Assembly: GCA_030691835.1 (NCBI GenBank)
Contig: JAUYDO010000159.1
Location: forward strand, 1 to 7,375
Source: Dehalococcoidia bacterium
Lineage (GTDB): Bacteria; Chloroflexota; Dehalococcoidia; Dehalococcoidales; UBA3254
Length of the DNA stretch: 7,375 nucleotides
Direction: 5' to 3'
Shown here: piece by piece, positions 1-6,510 of the stretch
How positions within the stretch are numbered: position 1 is the first letter of the stretch
How the letters are laid out: every line of letters begins with the position of its first letter
Notes under the pieces: model-generated
Told to the model about the DNA's origin: nothing
Databases searched by the model: none
The model's input: the letters and a program-made list of their open reading frames with translations, nothing else
Position numbers and translations under genes: made by a program

Positions 1-2072
1 TTCAAGCCCCGCACCATGTCACGGTGCTCCGGCGACGGCGGCAAATCACCCCAGTCGCCCGGCAGATTGTCAATGACGCGCCCGAACGCATCGTAATGAG
101 CGCCCATGCCCCGGTTTGCCGGGTTAGCGACGTACCTGGAATATATCTCGATTTTGCCTGATTCCGTTCTGAAGGGCTTACCTTCCTTCAGTTGCCGGTC
201 GAAGCCGGTGAAGGGCTTGTCTTCATGCTCGTCGCAGTTGATGAATTTCCCCTTCTGGAACTCCTCCCATGACGGGGCATTCACGCCCCGTTTCTTGTAA
301 TAGTCCACGATTAGCTGGTAGCTATCCTCCAGATACCTTTCCCAGTCACTTTCCCAGTTCTCATCCGTGGTGTAGTACTTGAAGAGCTTCTTCGGGTCAA
401 TTCCCAGCTTCTCGGCAAGCTTGCAGTATATCCAGACCCAGGACTTCACCTCTCCCGGCGGCTCCACCACCTGGGGGCAGTAGTTGATACATTCGAAAGC
501 GCCGTACGGGGCGTTCTTGACGATGTTCTTCTCTTCCCACATGTAGTCACGCGCCGGAAGGATGATGTCCGACTGTTTGACCGTAGGCGTCATGATGCTG
601 TGGCAGGTGACGATGAACTCCATCCGTTCCATTGCTTTTATCTGCCCGTTCGATGAGTCGCACAGCGTGACCACGTGGTCGGAGGTGTACGGCTTGCCTC
701 CGGCTATTCCCCAGAAAAGCAGCCTGGGATTGAATTCCTTGAGTAATTCCGGGTCCGTCCGCCACCCGGTCATCCTGATGTAATCTTCCTGGCTGATTTC
801 GCCTTTGCGCAGCCTGTCCAGCAGAGGAATAGCGTCGGAGAAGTAGTCGCGGCGGAACAGGCGGGGTACCTGGTAGTCGCCGTCCGGTCCCCAGGAAGCG
901 CTGAAGGGAATGGGGCGGCAGGGACCCAATGAAAACGGAGGACCGGCGCCGGGAGTGCCCCAGTAGCCCATCATCGCCTGGAGCGCGGCGAAGGAGGCAA
1001 CGGTCATCTCTCCGCGGCTCTTCCGTGTGATGCTCCAGTGTGCCCAGAGCCAGGCTGGCTTGTCAGTGCCTACCATCCGGGCGAGTGTCCTTATCGTCTC
1101 CGCGGGCACAGCACAGCGCACCTCAGCCCACTCCGGGGTCTTGGGTACCCCGTCCGCCTTGCCCAGAACGTAGCTCTGCCACTTCTCAAATCCCAGCGGC
1201 TCGACGTATTTAGCCACGAACTCCCTGTCCCACAGGTTCTCGGTGAACAGGACATAAGCCATCGCCATGAACATGGCGGTGTCTGTGCCCGGTTTAATCG
1301 GTATCCACTGGTCAGCCAGGGTCTCCGCGGCGGCGCTGTAGCGGGGGTCGATGATGATGACCGGCTTACCCCGCTCCCTGGCGAGCTTGATGAACCAGGC
1401 GAACTGGTGCGCCGGACCCTGGTGCCCGACCGTTGGGTCACAGCCCCAGAGCACGATAAATTTGGCATTGGCGAGCATGTCGGCACCGGAGCTTGATGTC
1501 CAGCCGGACTGCTCCCAGCCCGGCTCACCGACCATCAGGTGAGCCATCATCCTCTGCGGCTCGTAGGAGCACCAGCCCCACGCCTCAGCCCCGGCGCCCC
1601 ACAGCGAGAACAGCCGCTCGGAGTTCCTTTCCGGGCGTGACTGGGTGATGATGGAAAGCGGACCGTACTTCTGCCGGCACTCCTTCATCTTATCGGTTAC
1701 GGTGGTCAGCGCTTCATCCCAGGAGATGCGGACGTACTTTCCGTCGCCGCGCTTACTGCCGGGCGCCCTTTTCAGCGGATAGAGTATGCGCTCGGGATGA
1801 TAAATGTAGCGGTGAAAGGCAAGCCCCATGGTGCAGGGACGGCGCTGGAGGCGGATTTTCAGGAGGTCCTGCTCCGATACCGCTTCGTCTTCCCTGCCAA
1901 TATTCGGGTTGTAGCGGTCATCCGGCTCCACGGCGACCACCCTGCCATCTTTCACATGGGCTTTGAGCACGCACTGGTGGTTGCCCCCGCAATTGCACGC
2001 GCACGTGGTGTATACGGCGCTTTCTCCTTCAGGATGAACCTTCAGGATGAATCCTTCATGTTTGGTGCTCAT
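1..2072 (-). CDS. Molybdopterin-dependent oxidoreductase, DMSO reductase family, large catalytic subunit (C-terminus outside the window)
   Basis: About 690 codons are present; the reading frame is open to the window edge. The N-terminus has a cysteine cluster (C24, C26, C28, C34, then C80 before GLAFHRYIYHPERILYPLKR), expected to bind one [4Fe-4S] cluster. The family's W-G-C-D-P stretch (about 209-213) and IIIDPRYS (239-246), which belong to the pterin cofactor-binding fold, follow. Further on are TPTVKQSDIILPARDY (about 494-510) and FRTESGKIEIYS (634-645), usual markers just before the C-terminal molydopterin dinucleotide-binding domain, which is cut off. By hand alignment with the GDYS serine of DMSO reductase, C168 falls at the metal-ligand position, suggesting Cys coordination. 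There is no twin-arginine or other signal peptide, so it is probably cytoplasmic. ATG 2072 is the only plausible start: an in-frame TGA lies 9 nt upstream and AAGGAGG (2076-2082) is directly upstream, though only 3 nt away. No electron-transfer subunit is visible, and the substrate cannot be told from sequence. Confidence 0.93.
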   Translation of the reverse strand, partial: MSTKHEGFILKVHPEGESAVYTTCACNCGGNHQCVLKAHVKDGRVVAVEPDDRYNPNIGREDEAVSEQDLLKIRLQRRPCTMGLAFHRYIYHPERILYPLKRAPGSKRGDGKYVRISWDEALTTVTDKMKECRQKYGPLSIITQSRPERNSERLFSLWGAGAEAWGWCSYEPQRMMAHLMVGEPGWEQSGWTSSSGADMLANAKFIVLWGCDPTVGHQGPAHQFAWFIKLARERGKPVIIIDPRYSAAAETLADQWIPIKPGTDTAMFMAMAYVLFTENLWDREFVAKYVEPLGFEKWQSYVLGKADGVPKTPEWAEVRCAVPAETIRTLARMVGTDKPAWLWAHWSITRKSRGEMTVASFAALQAMMGYWGTPGAGPPFSLGPCRPIPFSASWGPDGDYQVPRLFRRDYFSDAIPLLDRLRKGEISQEDYIRMTGWRTDPELLKEFNPRLLFWGIAGGKPYTSDHVVTLCDSSNGQIKAMERMEFIVTCHSIMTPTVKQSDIILPARDYMWEEKNIVKNAPYGAFECINYCPQVVEPPGEVKSWVWIYCKLAEKLGIDPKKLFKYYTTDENWESDWERYLEDSYQLIVDYYKKRGVNAPSWEEFQKGKFINCDEHEDKPFTGFDRQLKEGKPFRTESGKIEIYSRYVANPANRGMGAHYDAFGRVIDNLPGDWGDLPPSPEHRDMVRGL
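2024..2056. repeat. 33-bp direct repeat, copy A (inside codons of the molybdoenzyme)
   Basis: This is an exact match of 33 bp to 2077-2109, with a period of 53 bp. It is internally made of a roughly 13-nt unit (CCTTCAGGATGAA) repeated about twice and followed by a partial third. On the coding (-) strand this copy encodes GFILKVHPEG, residues about 7-16 of the molybdoenzyme. Confidence 0.95.
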
Positions 2073-2075
2073 AAG

Positions 2076-2082
2076 CCTCCTT
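2076..2082 (-). promoter_or_regulatory. Ribosome binding site of the molybdoenzyme gene, unusually close to the start
   Basis: On the - strand AAGGAGG is followed by CTT and then ATG, a spacing of only 3 nt where 5-9 is usual. There is no alternative in-frame start nearby, and an in-frame TGA overlaps the region. The start is therefore fixed even though the spacing may lower translation. Confidence 0.7.
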
Positions 2083-2109
2083 CAGGATGAACCTTCAGGA
2101 TGAATCCTT
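2077..2109. repeat. 33-bp direct repeat, copy B (5' untranslated region of the molybdoenzyme gene)
   Basis: This is the second exact copy of the repeat at 2024-2056. It lies just upstream of the start codon, and its end supplies most of the AAGGAGG ribosome binding site. Short complementary pieces within the unit (TTCA with TGAA, CCT with AGG) could form alternative small hairpins in the leader RNA; this is inference. Confidence 0.95.
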
Positions 2110-2157
2110 GGTTCGGTGTTCTGAAACCATGACACGGACAGATTAACCATTCACAGC

Positions 2158-2178
2158 CTTGAGTATAGCAATATCAAG
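2158..2178. promoter_or_regulatory. Imperfect dyad overlapping the predicted -10 (possible operator)
   Basis: The left arm CTTGA(G)TAT and right arm ATATCAAG are reverse complements over 8 bp apart from one bulged base, around the 4-nt centre AGCA. The dyad covers the -10 hexamer of the promoter above, where a repressor site would be effective. No known regulator motif was recognised. Confidence 0.35.
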
Positions 2179-2191
2179 AGAGGGAGTGCAA
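2162..2191 (-). promoter_or_regulatory. Predicted sigma-70-type promoter with extended -10 for the molybdoenzyme gene
   Basis: On the - strand TGC-TATACT (2170-2162) is an extended -10 with a 5/6 hexamer match. A weak -35, TTGCAC (2191-2186), lies 18 bp upstream. Predicted transcription start is near 2155, giving a leader of roughly 80 nt that contains repeat copy B. The position, just downstream of the glgP stop and before the next gene, fits an independent promoter. Confidence 0.55.
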
Positions 2192-2229
2192 CTGACGGAA
2201 TGTGGTACCTTTCTATGATGCAAAAAGCG

Positions 2230-4386
2230 TTATTGCTGGGTAAGAGGAGTTGGACTGTTGGTTTGCGGGAGAGCTTTTATGTACATTTGCCGGGTGTATT
2301 CCTTTAGCATTCGCCGTGAACTGAAGGCGGGCACGACGGAGCGAATCGCCTCTTTCACAACCGTGAGCCAGCCCGATGGCAGTCCATTGGCGTCCCGCTC
2401 GTAATAGAGTGGTACGACTTTCTCTTCGAGAAGCCGGTACAGCGAATCGGCGTCCTCTGTTTCGTTCTCGTCAAAGCTTTTGCCCGGGCTGGTGCCGATT
2501 GCCCAGCCATTAACACCGTTATAGGCTTCAGGCCACCAGCCGTCCAGGATGCTCAGGTGAGGCACACCGTTCACAGAGGCTTTCATCCCGCTCGTGCCGC
2601 AGGCTTCCTGCAAGCGGCGCGGATTGTTAAGCCATACGTCTACGCCCTGGACCAGGAAGTGCGATATATGCATGTCATAGTCTGCAACAAAGGCAATCCT
2701 GCCCTGGAACCCGCTGTCCCTCGCCAGCGCGTATACCTGTTGAATCAGGTACTTCGAAGCCCCGTCAGCCGGATGGCTCTTGCCGGCGAAGATTATCTGC
2801 ACCGGTTTCCACGGGTTGTTGATGAGGCGCTTGAGCCGCTCGATATCCTGGAATATCATGGCGGGTCTCTTGTACTCGGCGAAACGCCGGACAAACCCGA
2901 TGGTGAGCACATCGGCGTCAAGCAGTGCTCCAGCCGCCAGCACCTGATTGAGAGCCATGTTGCCCTCGGTCAGTGCGTCCCGGGCACGGTCAGCCATGGT
3001 GGTGAGCAGTTTGCGTTTCAGCGCCTGCCTGACATGCCACAGCTCTTTATCCGGTATGCTCTCCACTTTTTTCCATAGCTCGGGGTCATCGTGCCTGTCG
3101 AGCCAGTCTTTGCCGAGGTATGTCTCATACAGCTCTTGCATTTCGGGGGCAAGCCACGTGGGCACGTGAACTCCGTTGGTGATATGTGAGATAGGCACTT
3201 CCTCCTCTTTGACCTGGGGCCAGAGGACATGCCACATCCTCCGTGACACCATACCATGAAGCTTGCTGACGCCGTTGCGCTGTTCCGCCGTCTTTAACGC
3301 GAACGCCGTCATATTGAAGTGCTGGTCCCAGCCGTTCGCGCGTCCCAGTTCCATGAAGGTATCACCGTTTATCCCGGACCCGTCGAGATAGCGGTGGATG
3401 TATTTCTGTAAAAGGTGTATTGGGAAAGCATCGTGACCTGCCGGCACCGGGGTGTGAGTGGTGAAGACAGTGCTGGCACGGACCCTCGCCGACGCCTCCT
3501 CGTACGAAGCGCCCTTCTCCAGTTCCTCCCGTATGCGCTCGAGCATCATAAACGCGGTGTGCCCCTCGTTGGCGTGCCACACGGCGGGCTTGATACCCAG
3601 CGCTCGCAGGAGACGCACACCGCCGATGCCGAGCAACATCTCCTGCTGTATGCGCATACCCTGGTCAGATGTGTATAGCTGTGCCGAAAGCTGAGAGATT
3701 TCCCCCGGATTTCCCTCAATATTGGTGTCAAGCAAATAGATAGTGGTGCGTCCCACCATTATCCGCCAGGCACTCACCAGCGCGGTAAGGTTGTCCAGCG
3801 ACATCTCTATCATCAGTCTGCGTCCGTCAGAGCCGAAGACCGGCTCAATGGGTGCCTCCTCCAGGTTGACCGGAAGGTAAATCTCTGTCTGGTATCCTTC
3901 CGCCGAGATGCGCTGGCAGAAGTAGCCCCTGAAGTACATCAACCCGACCCCGACCAGGGGCAGTCCTATATCGCTCGCCTCTTTGCATATGTCTCCGGCG
4001 AGGATACCTAAGCCGCCGGCGTAAATCGGCAGGGAGTTATGAATGGCAAACTCCGCAGAGAAGAGTGCCACCGGACCCGTTATCTTGCCGCGGCACTCGC
4101 TGACGCACCACGTATTATCCGTGGACAACTCGCTATCGAAGGCAGACATGGTTGCATCGTACAGAGAGAGGAAAGCCGGGTCGCTGGCGGCTTGAATAAG
4201 TCTATCCGGAGAGACCTCGCGTAGCTGTTTCACCGGATTGTGGCTGGTCTTGCGCCAGATGGCGTAATCCAGTTTGCGGAACAGCTCGCGAGCCAGAGGG
4301 TGCCACGTCCACCACAGGTTGTGGGCAAGCTCGTCGAGTCTACCGATGCGTTGCGGCAGGCTCAAGCGCTGGGCGCCGTTTATCAT
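2230..4386 (-). CDS. glgP: Alpha-glucan (glycogen/maltodextrin) phosphorylase, GT35 family, divergent type
   Basis: This 718-residue protein should cleave alpha-1,4-glucans with phosphate to give glucose-1-phosphate in the cytoplasm. It belongs to the more divergent bacterial/archaeal GT35 branch. The N-terminal DUF3417-like region (LAHNLWWTWHPLARELF, about 20-36) is followed by YAGGLGILAGD (122-132), HANEGHTAF (271-279), FTTHTPVPAGHDAF (308-321), GFVRRFAEYKR (497-507) and IFAGKSHPADGASK (532-545). EACGTSGMK (594-602) carries the lysine expected to hold pyridoxal phosphate, K602. The catalytic motifs appear intact, and the length is within the range for this branch. ATG 4386 is preceded by AAGGGG with suitable spacing. 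The gene starts 27 bp after the small upstream gene and is probably in its operon. No clear terminator follows its stop, so some readthrough into the molybdoenzyme gene is possible. Maltodextrin rather than glycogen may be the main substrate. Confidence 0.96.
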   Translation of the reverse strand: MINGAQRLSLPQRIGRLDELAHNLWWTWHPLARELFRKLDYAIWRKTSHNPVKQLREVSPDRLIQAASDPAFLSLYDATMSAFDSELSTDNTWCVSECRGKITGPVALFSAEFAIHNSLPIYAGGLGILAGDICKEASDIGLPLVGVGLMYFRGYFCQRISAEGYQTEIYLPVNLEEAPIEPVFGSDGRRLMIEMSLDNLTALVSAWRIMVGRTTIYLLDTNIEGNPGEISQLSAQLYTSDQGMRIQQEMLLGIGGVRLLRALGIKPAVWHANEGHTAFMMLERIREELEKGASYEEASARVRASTVFTTHTPVPAGHDAFPIHLLQKYIHRYLDGSGINGDTFMELGRANGWDQHFNMTAFALKTAEQRNGVSKLHGMVSRRMWHVLWPQVKEEEVPISHITNGVHVPTWLAPEMQELYETYLGKDWLDRHDDPELWKKVESIPDKELWHVRQALKRKLLTTMADRARDALTEGNMALNQVLAAGALLDADVLTIGFVRRFAEYKRPAMIFQDIERLKRLINNPWKPVQIIFAGKSHPADGASKYLIQQVYALARDSGFQGRIAFVADYDMHISHFLVQGVDVWLNNPRRLQEACGTSGMKASVNGVPHLSILDGWWPEAYNGVNGWAIGTSPGKSFDENETEDADSLYRLLEEKVVPLYYERDANGLPSGWLTVVKEAIRSVVPAFSSRRMLKEYTRQMYIKALPQTNSPTPLTQQ

Positions 4387-4413
4387 AGCCTGCCCCTTGT
4401 TGAGCGGGCGCGG

Positions 4414-4665
4414 CTAATGAATATGTATTTCAAATCCCAGCTTTTGCAGGAGGCGGTAGGCATTCGTTGTGCTCCATTCTATCTCCGGAGTCCCGGTGGC
4501 TATAGCCAGAACCTGTCTAACCGGGTACTCCTGCCCGTTTATCTCGACCCCGTACTTCGTCACCCGGTGTGGGGTGACTTCCAACATACTACTCTCCACC
4601 CTCGATTTCGAGACATAAAACCGCTTACCGTGATTGGTGAACTGGACCTCTGGAGCAGTCAGCAT
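4414..4665 (-). CDS. Small conserved-looking protein of unknown function (83 aa)
   Basis: I do not recognise a named family. The protein is soluble, without membrane segment or signal. Its second half reads YGVEINGQEYPVRQVLAIAT, then a short loop, then TTNAYRLLQKLGFEI: a beta-strand/helix/helix pattern with a Y-P-V-(K/R)-Q core and a terminal L-G-F. This pattern resembles small domains found alone in other bacteria and near the N-terminus of some ScoMcrA-like endonucleases; that resemblance is from memory and weak. The frame is open upstream to a TTG at 4722, but that TTG is part of a perfect -35 box and lies upstream of the expected transcript start. ATG 4665 is therefore preferred, with only a weak GAG-type ribosome site before it. 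The stop lies 27 bp before glgP, so the two are probably co-transcribed. Nothing else links it to glucan metabolism. Confidence 0.75.
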   Translation of the reverse strand: MLTAPEVQFTNHGKRFYVSKSRVESSMLEVTPHRVTKYGVEINGQEYPVRQVLAIATGTPEIEWSTTNAYRLLQKLGFEIHIH

Positions 4666-4693
4666 CTTAATCTCAACTACAACAGTTTTCACA

Positions 4694-4722
4694 ATTATAT
4701 TTACAATTTTCTCTTTTGTCAA
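4694..4722 (-). promoter_or_regulatory. Perfect consensus sigma-70 promoter of the small gene-glgP operon
   Basis: On the - strand TTGACA (4722-4717), a 17-bp spacer and TATAAT (4699-4694) match the housekeeping consensus at all 12 positions with the optimal spacing. The bases just upstream of the -35 are A-rich, like an UP element. Predicted transcription start is near 4687, about 20 nt before ATG 4665. This predicts strong, largely unregulated transcription. Confidence 0.85.
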
Positions 4723-4752
4723 TGTATTTTTGGCTAACCCAACAACGTGAGG

Positions 4753-4781
4753 TTGCTTACAGGATTATGTTATGTTATGAT
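4753..4781 (+). promoter_or_regulatory. Predicted recA promoter with extended -10
   Basis: TTGCTT (4753-4758), 17 bp, then TGT-TATGAT (4773-4781): the -35 is weak (3/6), the -10 is 5/6 and is extended by TGn. Predicted start is near 4788, giving a very short leader with AGGTGA (4788-4793) as ribosome site before ATG 4797. It sits back to back with the leftward promoter, with about 30 bp between the two -35 boxes. No GAAC-N4-GTTC or CTG-N10-CAG LexA-type operator was seen. Confidence 0.5.
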
Positions 4782-4784
4782 ATG
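4765..4784. repeat. Pentanucleotide tandem repeat (TTATG x3 plus ATATG)
   Basis: Three exact TTATG units and one variant ATATG lie in tandem over the recA -10 element and the 3' part of its spacer. Confidence 0.9.
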
Positions 4785-4796
4785 CGTAGGTGAAAC

Positions 4797-5807
4797 ATGA
4801 CTGAAGAAAGAGAAAAAGCGCTGGAACTTGCCATCAGCCAGATAGAAAGGCGGTTTGGCAAGGGCTCAGTGATGAAACTGGGAGAGACCACTGGTGCGAT
4901 AGTGGAGGTCATTCCCAGTGGCTCACTGGCACTGGACTTAGCTTTGGGTGTGGGTGGCATACCTCGAGGCAGGGTAACCGAAATATTCGGTCCGGAGGCA
5001 TCAGGCAAAACAACCCTCGCTCAGCACATTATTGCTGAAGCACAGAAGCACGGTGGCGTGGCTGCCTATATTGATGTGGAGCACGCCCTTGACCCCGCCT
5101 ACGCCGCCACTTGCGGCGTCAACCGGGATGAGCTTCTGGTATCTCAACCCGACACCGGAGAGCAGGCACTGGAAATCACCGAGGCACTGGTCAGGAGCCA
5201 GGCTGTCGATGTCATCGTGATTGACAGTGTAGCCGCTCTGGTACCTCAGGCTGAGATAGAGGGAGAGATGGGCGAGGCCCATGTGGGACTCCAGGCTCGC
5301 CTGATGTCGCAAGCACTCAGGAAGTTGACCCCCGCCATCGCCAAATCAAAGACAGCAGTGATATTCCTCAACCAGCTCAGGGAAAAGGTCGGTATTGTCT
5401 TTGGCAACCCGGAGGTCACTCCCGGGGGCAGAGCACTGAAGTTCTATAGCTCGGTGAGAATCGACCTGAGACGGGTTGAGACCATCATGCAGGGGAACCG
5501 GGCGATAGGCAGTCACGTCAAAGCTAAGATAGTCAAAAACAAGGTTGCTCCTCCATTCAGAAATGCCGAGTTCGACATAATGTTCGACCACGGCATAAGT
5601 AAGGAAGGCAATATACTTGACCTTGGCACATCGCTGGGGCTAATAACCAAATCTGGCGCTTTCTTCTCCTACGGTGATACTCGCCTAGGACAGGGCAGGG
5701 AGAACGCAAAGCAATATTTAAGCCAGAATACTGAGCTCGCCAAAGAGATAGAGCAGAAGATTAGAGCCTCAGCCGATGCCAGTTACGTTCCTTCTGATAC
5801 CGAATAA
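4797..5807 (+). CDS. recA: RecA recombinase
   Basis: At 336 residues this is complete and slightly shorter than E. coli RecA (353). RecA forms ATP-dependent filaments on single-stranded DNA, carries out strand exchange in recombinational repair, and stimulates LexA-type self-cleavage. Visible motifs: Walker A GPEASGKT (65-72, K71), catalytic E95 in [10 protein letters not shown], and Walker B VIVIDSV (139-145, D143). The L1 loop region lies around [12 protein letters not shown] (153-164), and L2 begins at [20 protein letters not shown] (192-211). The C-terminal domain ends in a short tail, with only two acidic residues in the last four. No intein is present. Start ATG 4797 is fixed by an in-frame TGA at 4791-4793 and by AGGTGA just upstream. 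It is followed by a terminator and then recX, the standard bacterial pairing. Confidence 0.99.
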   Translation: MTEEREKALELAISQIERRFGKGSVMKLGETTGAIVEVIPSGSLALDLALGVGGIPRGRVTEIFGPEASGKTTLAQHIIAEAQKHGGVAAYIDVEHALDPAYAATCGVNRDELLVSQPDTGEQALEITEALVRSQAVDVIVIDSVAALVPQAEIEGEMGEAHVGLQARLMSQALRKLTPAIAKSKTAVIFLNQLREKVGIVFGNPEVTPGGRALKFYSSVRIDLRRVETIMQGNRAIGSHVKAKIVKNKVAPPFRNAEFDIMFDHGISKEGNILDLGTSLGLITKSGAFFSYGDTRLGQGRENAKQYLSQNTELAKEIEQKIRASADASYVPSDTE

Positions 5808-5817
5808 TTGACAATTA
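5805..5817. repeat. Short perfect palindrome at the recA stop codon
   Basis: TAATTG-A-CAATTA has perfect 6-bp arms around one base and includes the recA TAA. It is AT-rich and could be a protein site or chance; no function is assigned. Confidence 0.5.
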
Positions 5818-5845
5818 AATTAGGACCTGGAAAGCTGTTAAAAAG

Positions 5846-5882
5846 TAAGGCTGATGCCCTATGCTCAGCCTTATGTCTTTTT
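5846..5882 (+). terminator. Intrinsic terminator between recA and recX
   Basis: The 9-bp perfect stem TAAGGCTGA (5846-5854) / TCAGCCTTA (5865-5873) has a 10-nt loop and is followed by TGTC and TTTTT (5878-5882). A flanking AAAAAG before and CTTTTT after can lengthen the stem. Partial readthrough would supply recX and rny, since no good promoter is visible between terminator and recX. Confidence 0.85.
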
Positions 5883-5895
5883 AAAGGACAGGGCA

Positions 5896-6510
5896 ATGCG
5901 TAAGAGTAGCAGGGGAGGTCCGGGGAAGAGGGAGCGGGCGGCGCTGGAACCCGGGGAATCCGGTGAGGCGCTGGAGAACTGCCTTGATGCCGCTATCCGA
6001 TTCCTGGGCTATCGCCCGCGCAGCGAGCAGGAGGTGAGGCAGAGGCTCCTGCGTCGGGGCTTTGAAGGTGAGATGATAAACACCACCATTGCCCGGCTTA
6101 AGGAGAGGAATCTCCTTGACGACAGGTCGTTTGCCGAGTTCTGGAAGGAAGACCGCGATGCGTTCAACCCGCGAAGCAGGTGGTTAATAAAACAGGAATT
6201 AAGACAGAAGGGGGTTACCGGAGACGTAATAGAGCAGGTCATCGGGGCTCTGGATGACGAGGACAGCGCTTATCGCGCCGCGTCTGACAGGGCACGTAGC
6301 CTGTCCCGGTCTGATTATGAGACCTTTCGTCGCCGGCTGGGAGAGTACCTCAAGCGCCGTGGCTTTGGCTACACAGTAGCAAATAGAGTTGTTGAGCAGG
6401 TGTGGCGGGATACCACGCCCTCAGAGCCAACTCTTGAGCGCTCTACCCCTGATGCAGGAATGACAACAAAAGGAGGGGAATCATGCAAGAACTACTCTTG
6501 GGAAGCATAA
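5896..6510 (+). CDS. recX: RecX, regulatory protein of RecA
   Basis: This 204-residue protein should bind RecA filaments and limit their growth and activity in the cytoplasm. It shows the family's helical repeats: [21 protein letters not shown] (about 36-56), then [16 protein letters not shown] (73-88), then [14 protein letters not shown] (94-107), and [14 protein letters not shown] (144-157) near the end. A basic, poorly conserved N-terminal extension of about 25 residues precedes the core, and a Thr/Ser/Pro-rich tail of about 30 follows it. The chosen start is ATG 5896, preceded at 7 nt by AAAGGA (5883-5888). An in-frame ATG at 5854 lies inside the recA terminator hairpin, has no ribosome site, and is rejected. 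The last 28 bp overlap rny. Expression should depend mainly on readthrough from recA. Confidence 0.93.
   Translation: MRKSSRGGPGKRERAALEPGESGEALENCLDAAIRFLGYRPRSEQEVRQRLLRRGFEGEMINTTIARLKERNLLDDRSFAEFWKEDRDAFNPRSRWLIKQELRQKGVTGDVIEQVIGALDDEDSAYRAASDRARSLSRSDYETFRRRLGEYLKRRGFGYTVANRVVEQVWRDTTPSEPTLERSTPDAGMTTKGGESCKNYSWEA
6469..6476 (+). promoter_or_regulatory. Strong ribosome binding site for rny inside recX
   Basis: AAAGGAGG lies 6 nt before ATG 6483, within the recX coding tail. It fixes the rny start and argues for translation on the same mRNA as recX. Confidence 0.85.

Noticed and set aside
1038..1496. 152-codon + strand open frame opposite the molybdoenzyme
   Set aside because: It lies wholly antisense to a conserved coding region with high GC, which commonly leaves long open shadows.
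2024..2109. CRISPR-like repeat-spacer array
   Set aside because: There are only two copies, the spacer of 20 bp contains the start codon of a gene, and there is no cas gene nearby.
2095..2130. Upstream mini-ORF MVSEHRTKDSS before the molybdoenzyme
   Set aside because: It has no ribosome site, and its residues do not suggest a regulatory leader peptide; most likely chance.
2205..2232. Possible terminator after glgP
   Set aside because: Only a run of five T residues and a GGTACC palindrome are present; there is no stable stem followed by a T tract.
4240..4737. 165-codon + strand open frame antisense to glgP and the small gene
   Set aside because: It is a shadow of two well-supported - strand genes; its product has no recognisable motif, and it crosses the divergent promoter region.
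4767..4793. Mini-ORF MLCYDMRR in frame before recA
   Set aside because: It lies mostly upstream of the predicted transcript start, is created by the TTATG repeat, and has no ribosome site.
5808..5836. TTGACA after recA as a -35 box of a recX promoter
   Set aside because: No acceptable -10 is found 16-19 bp downstream, and any transcript would still have to pass the terminator.
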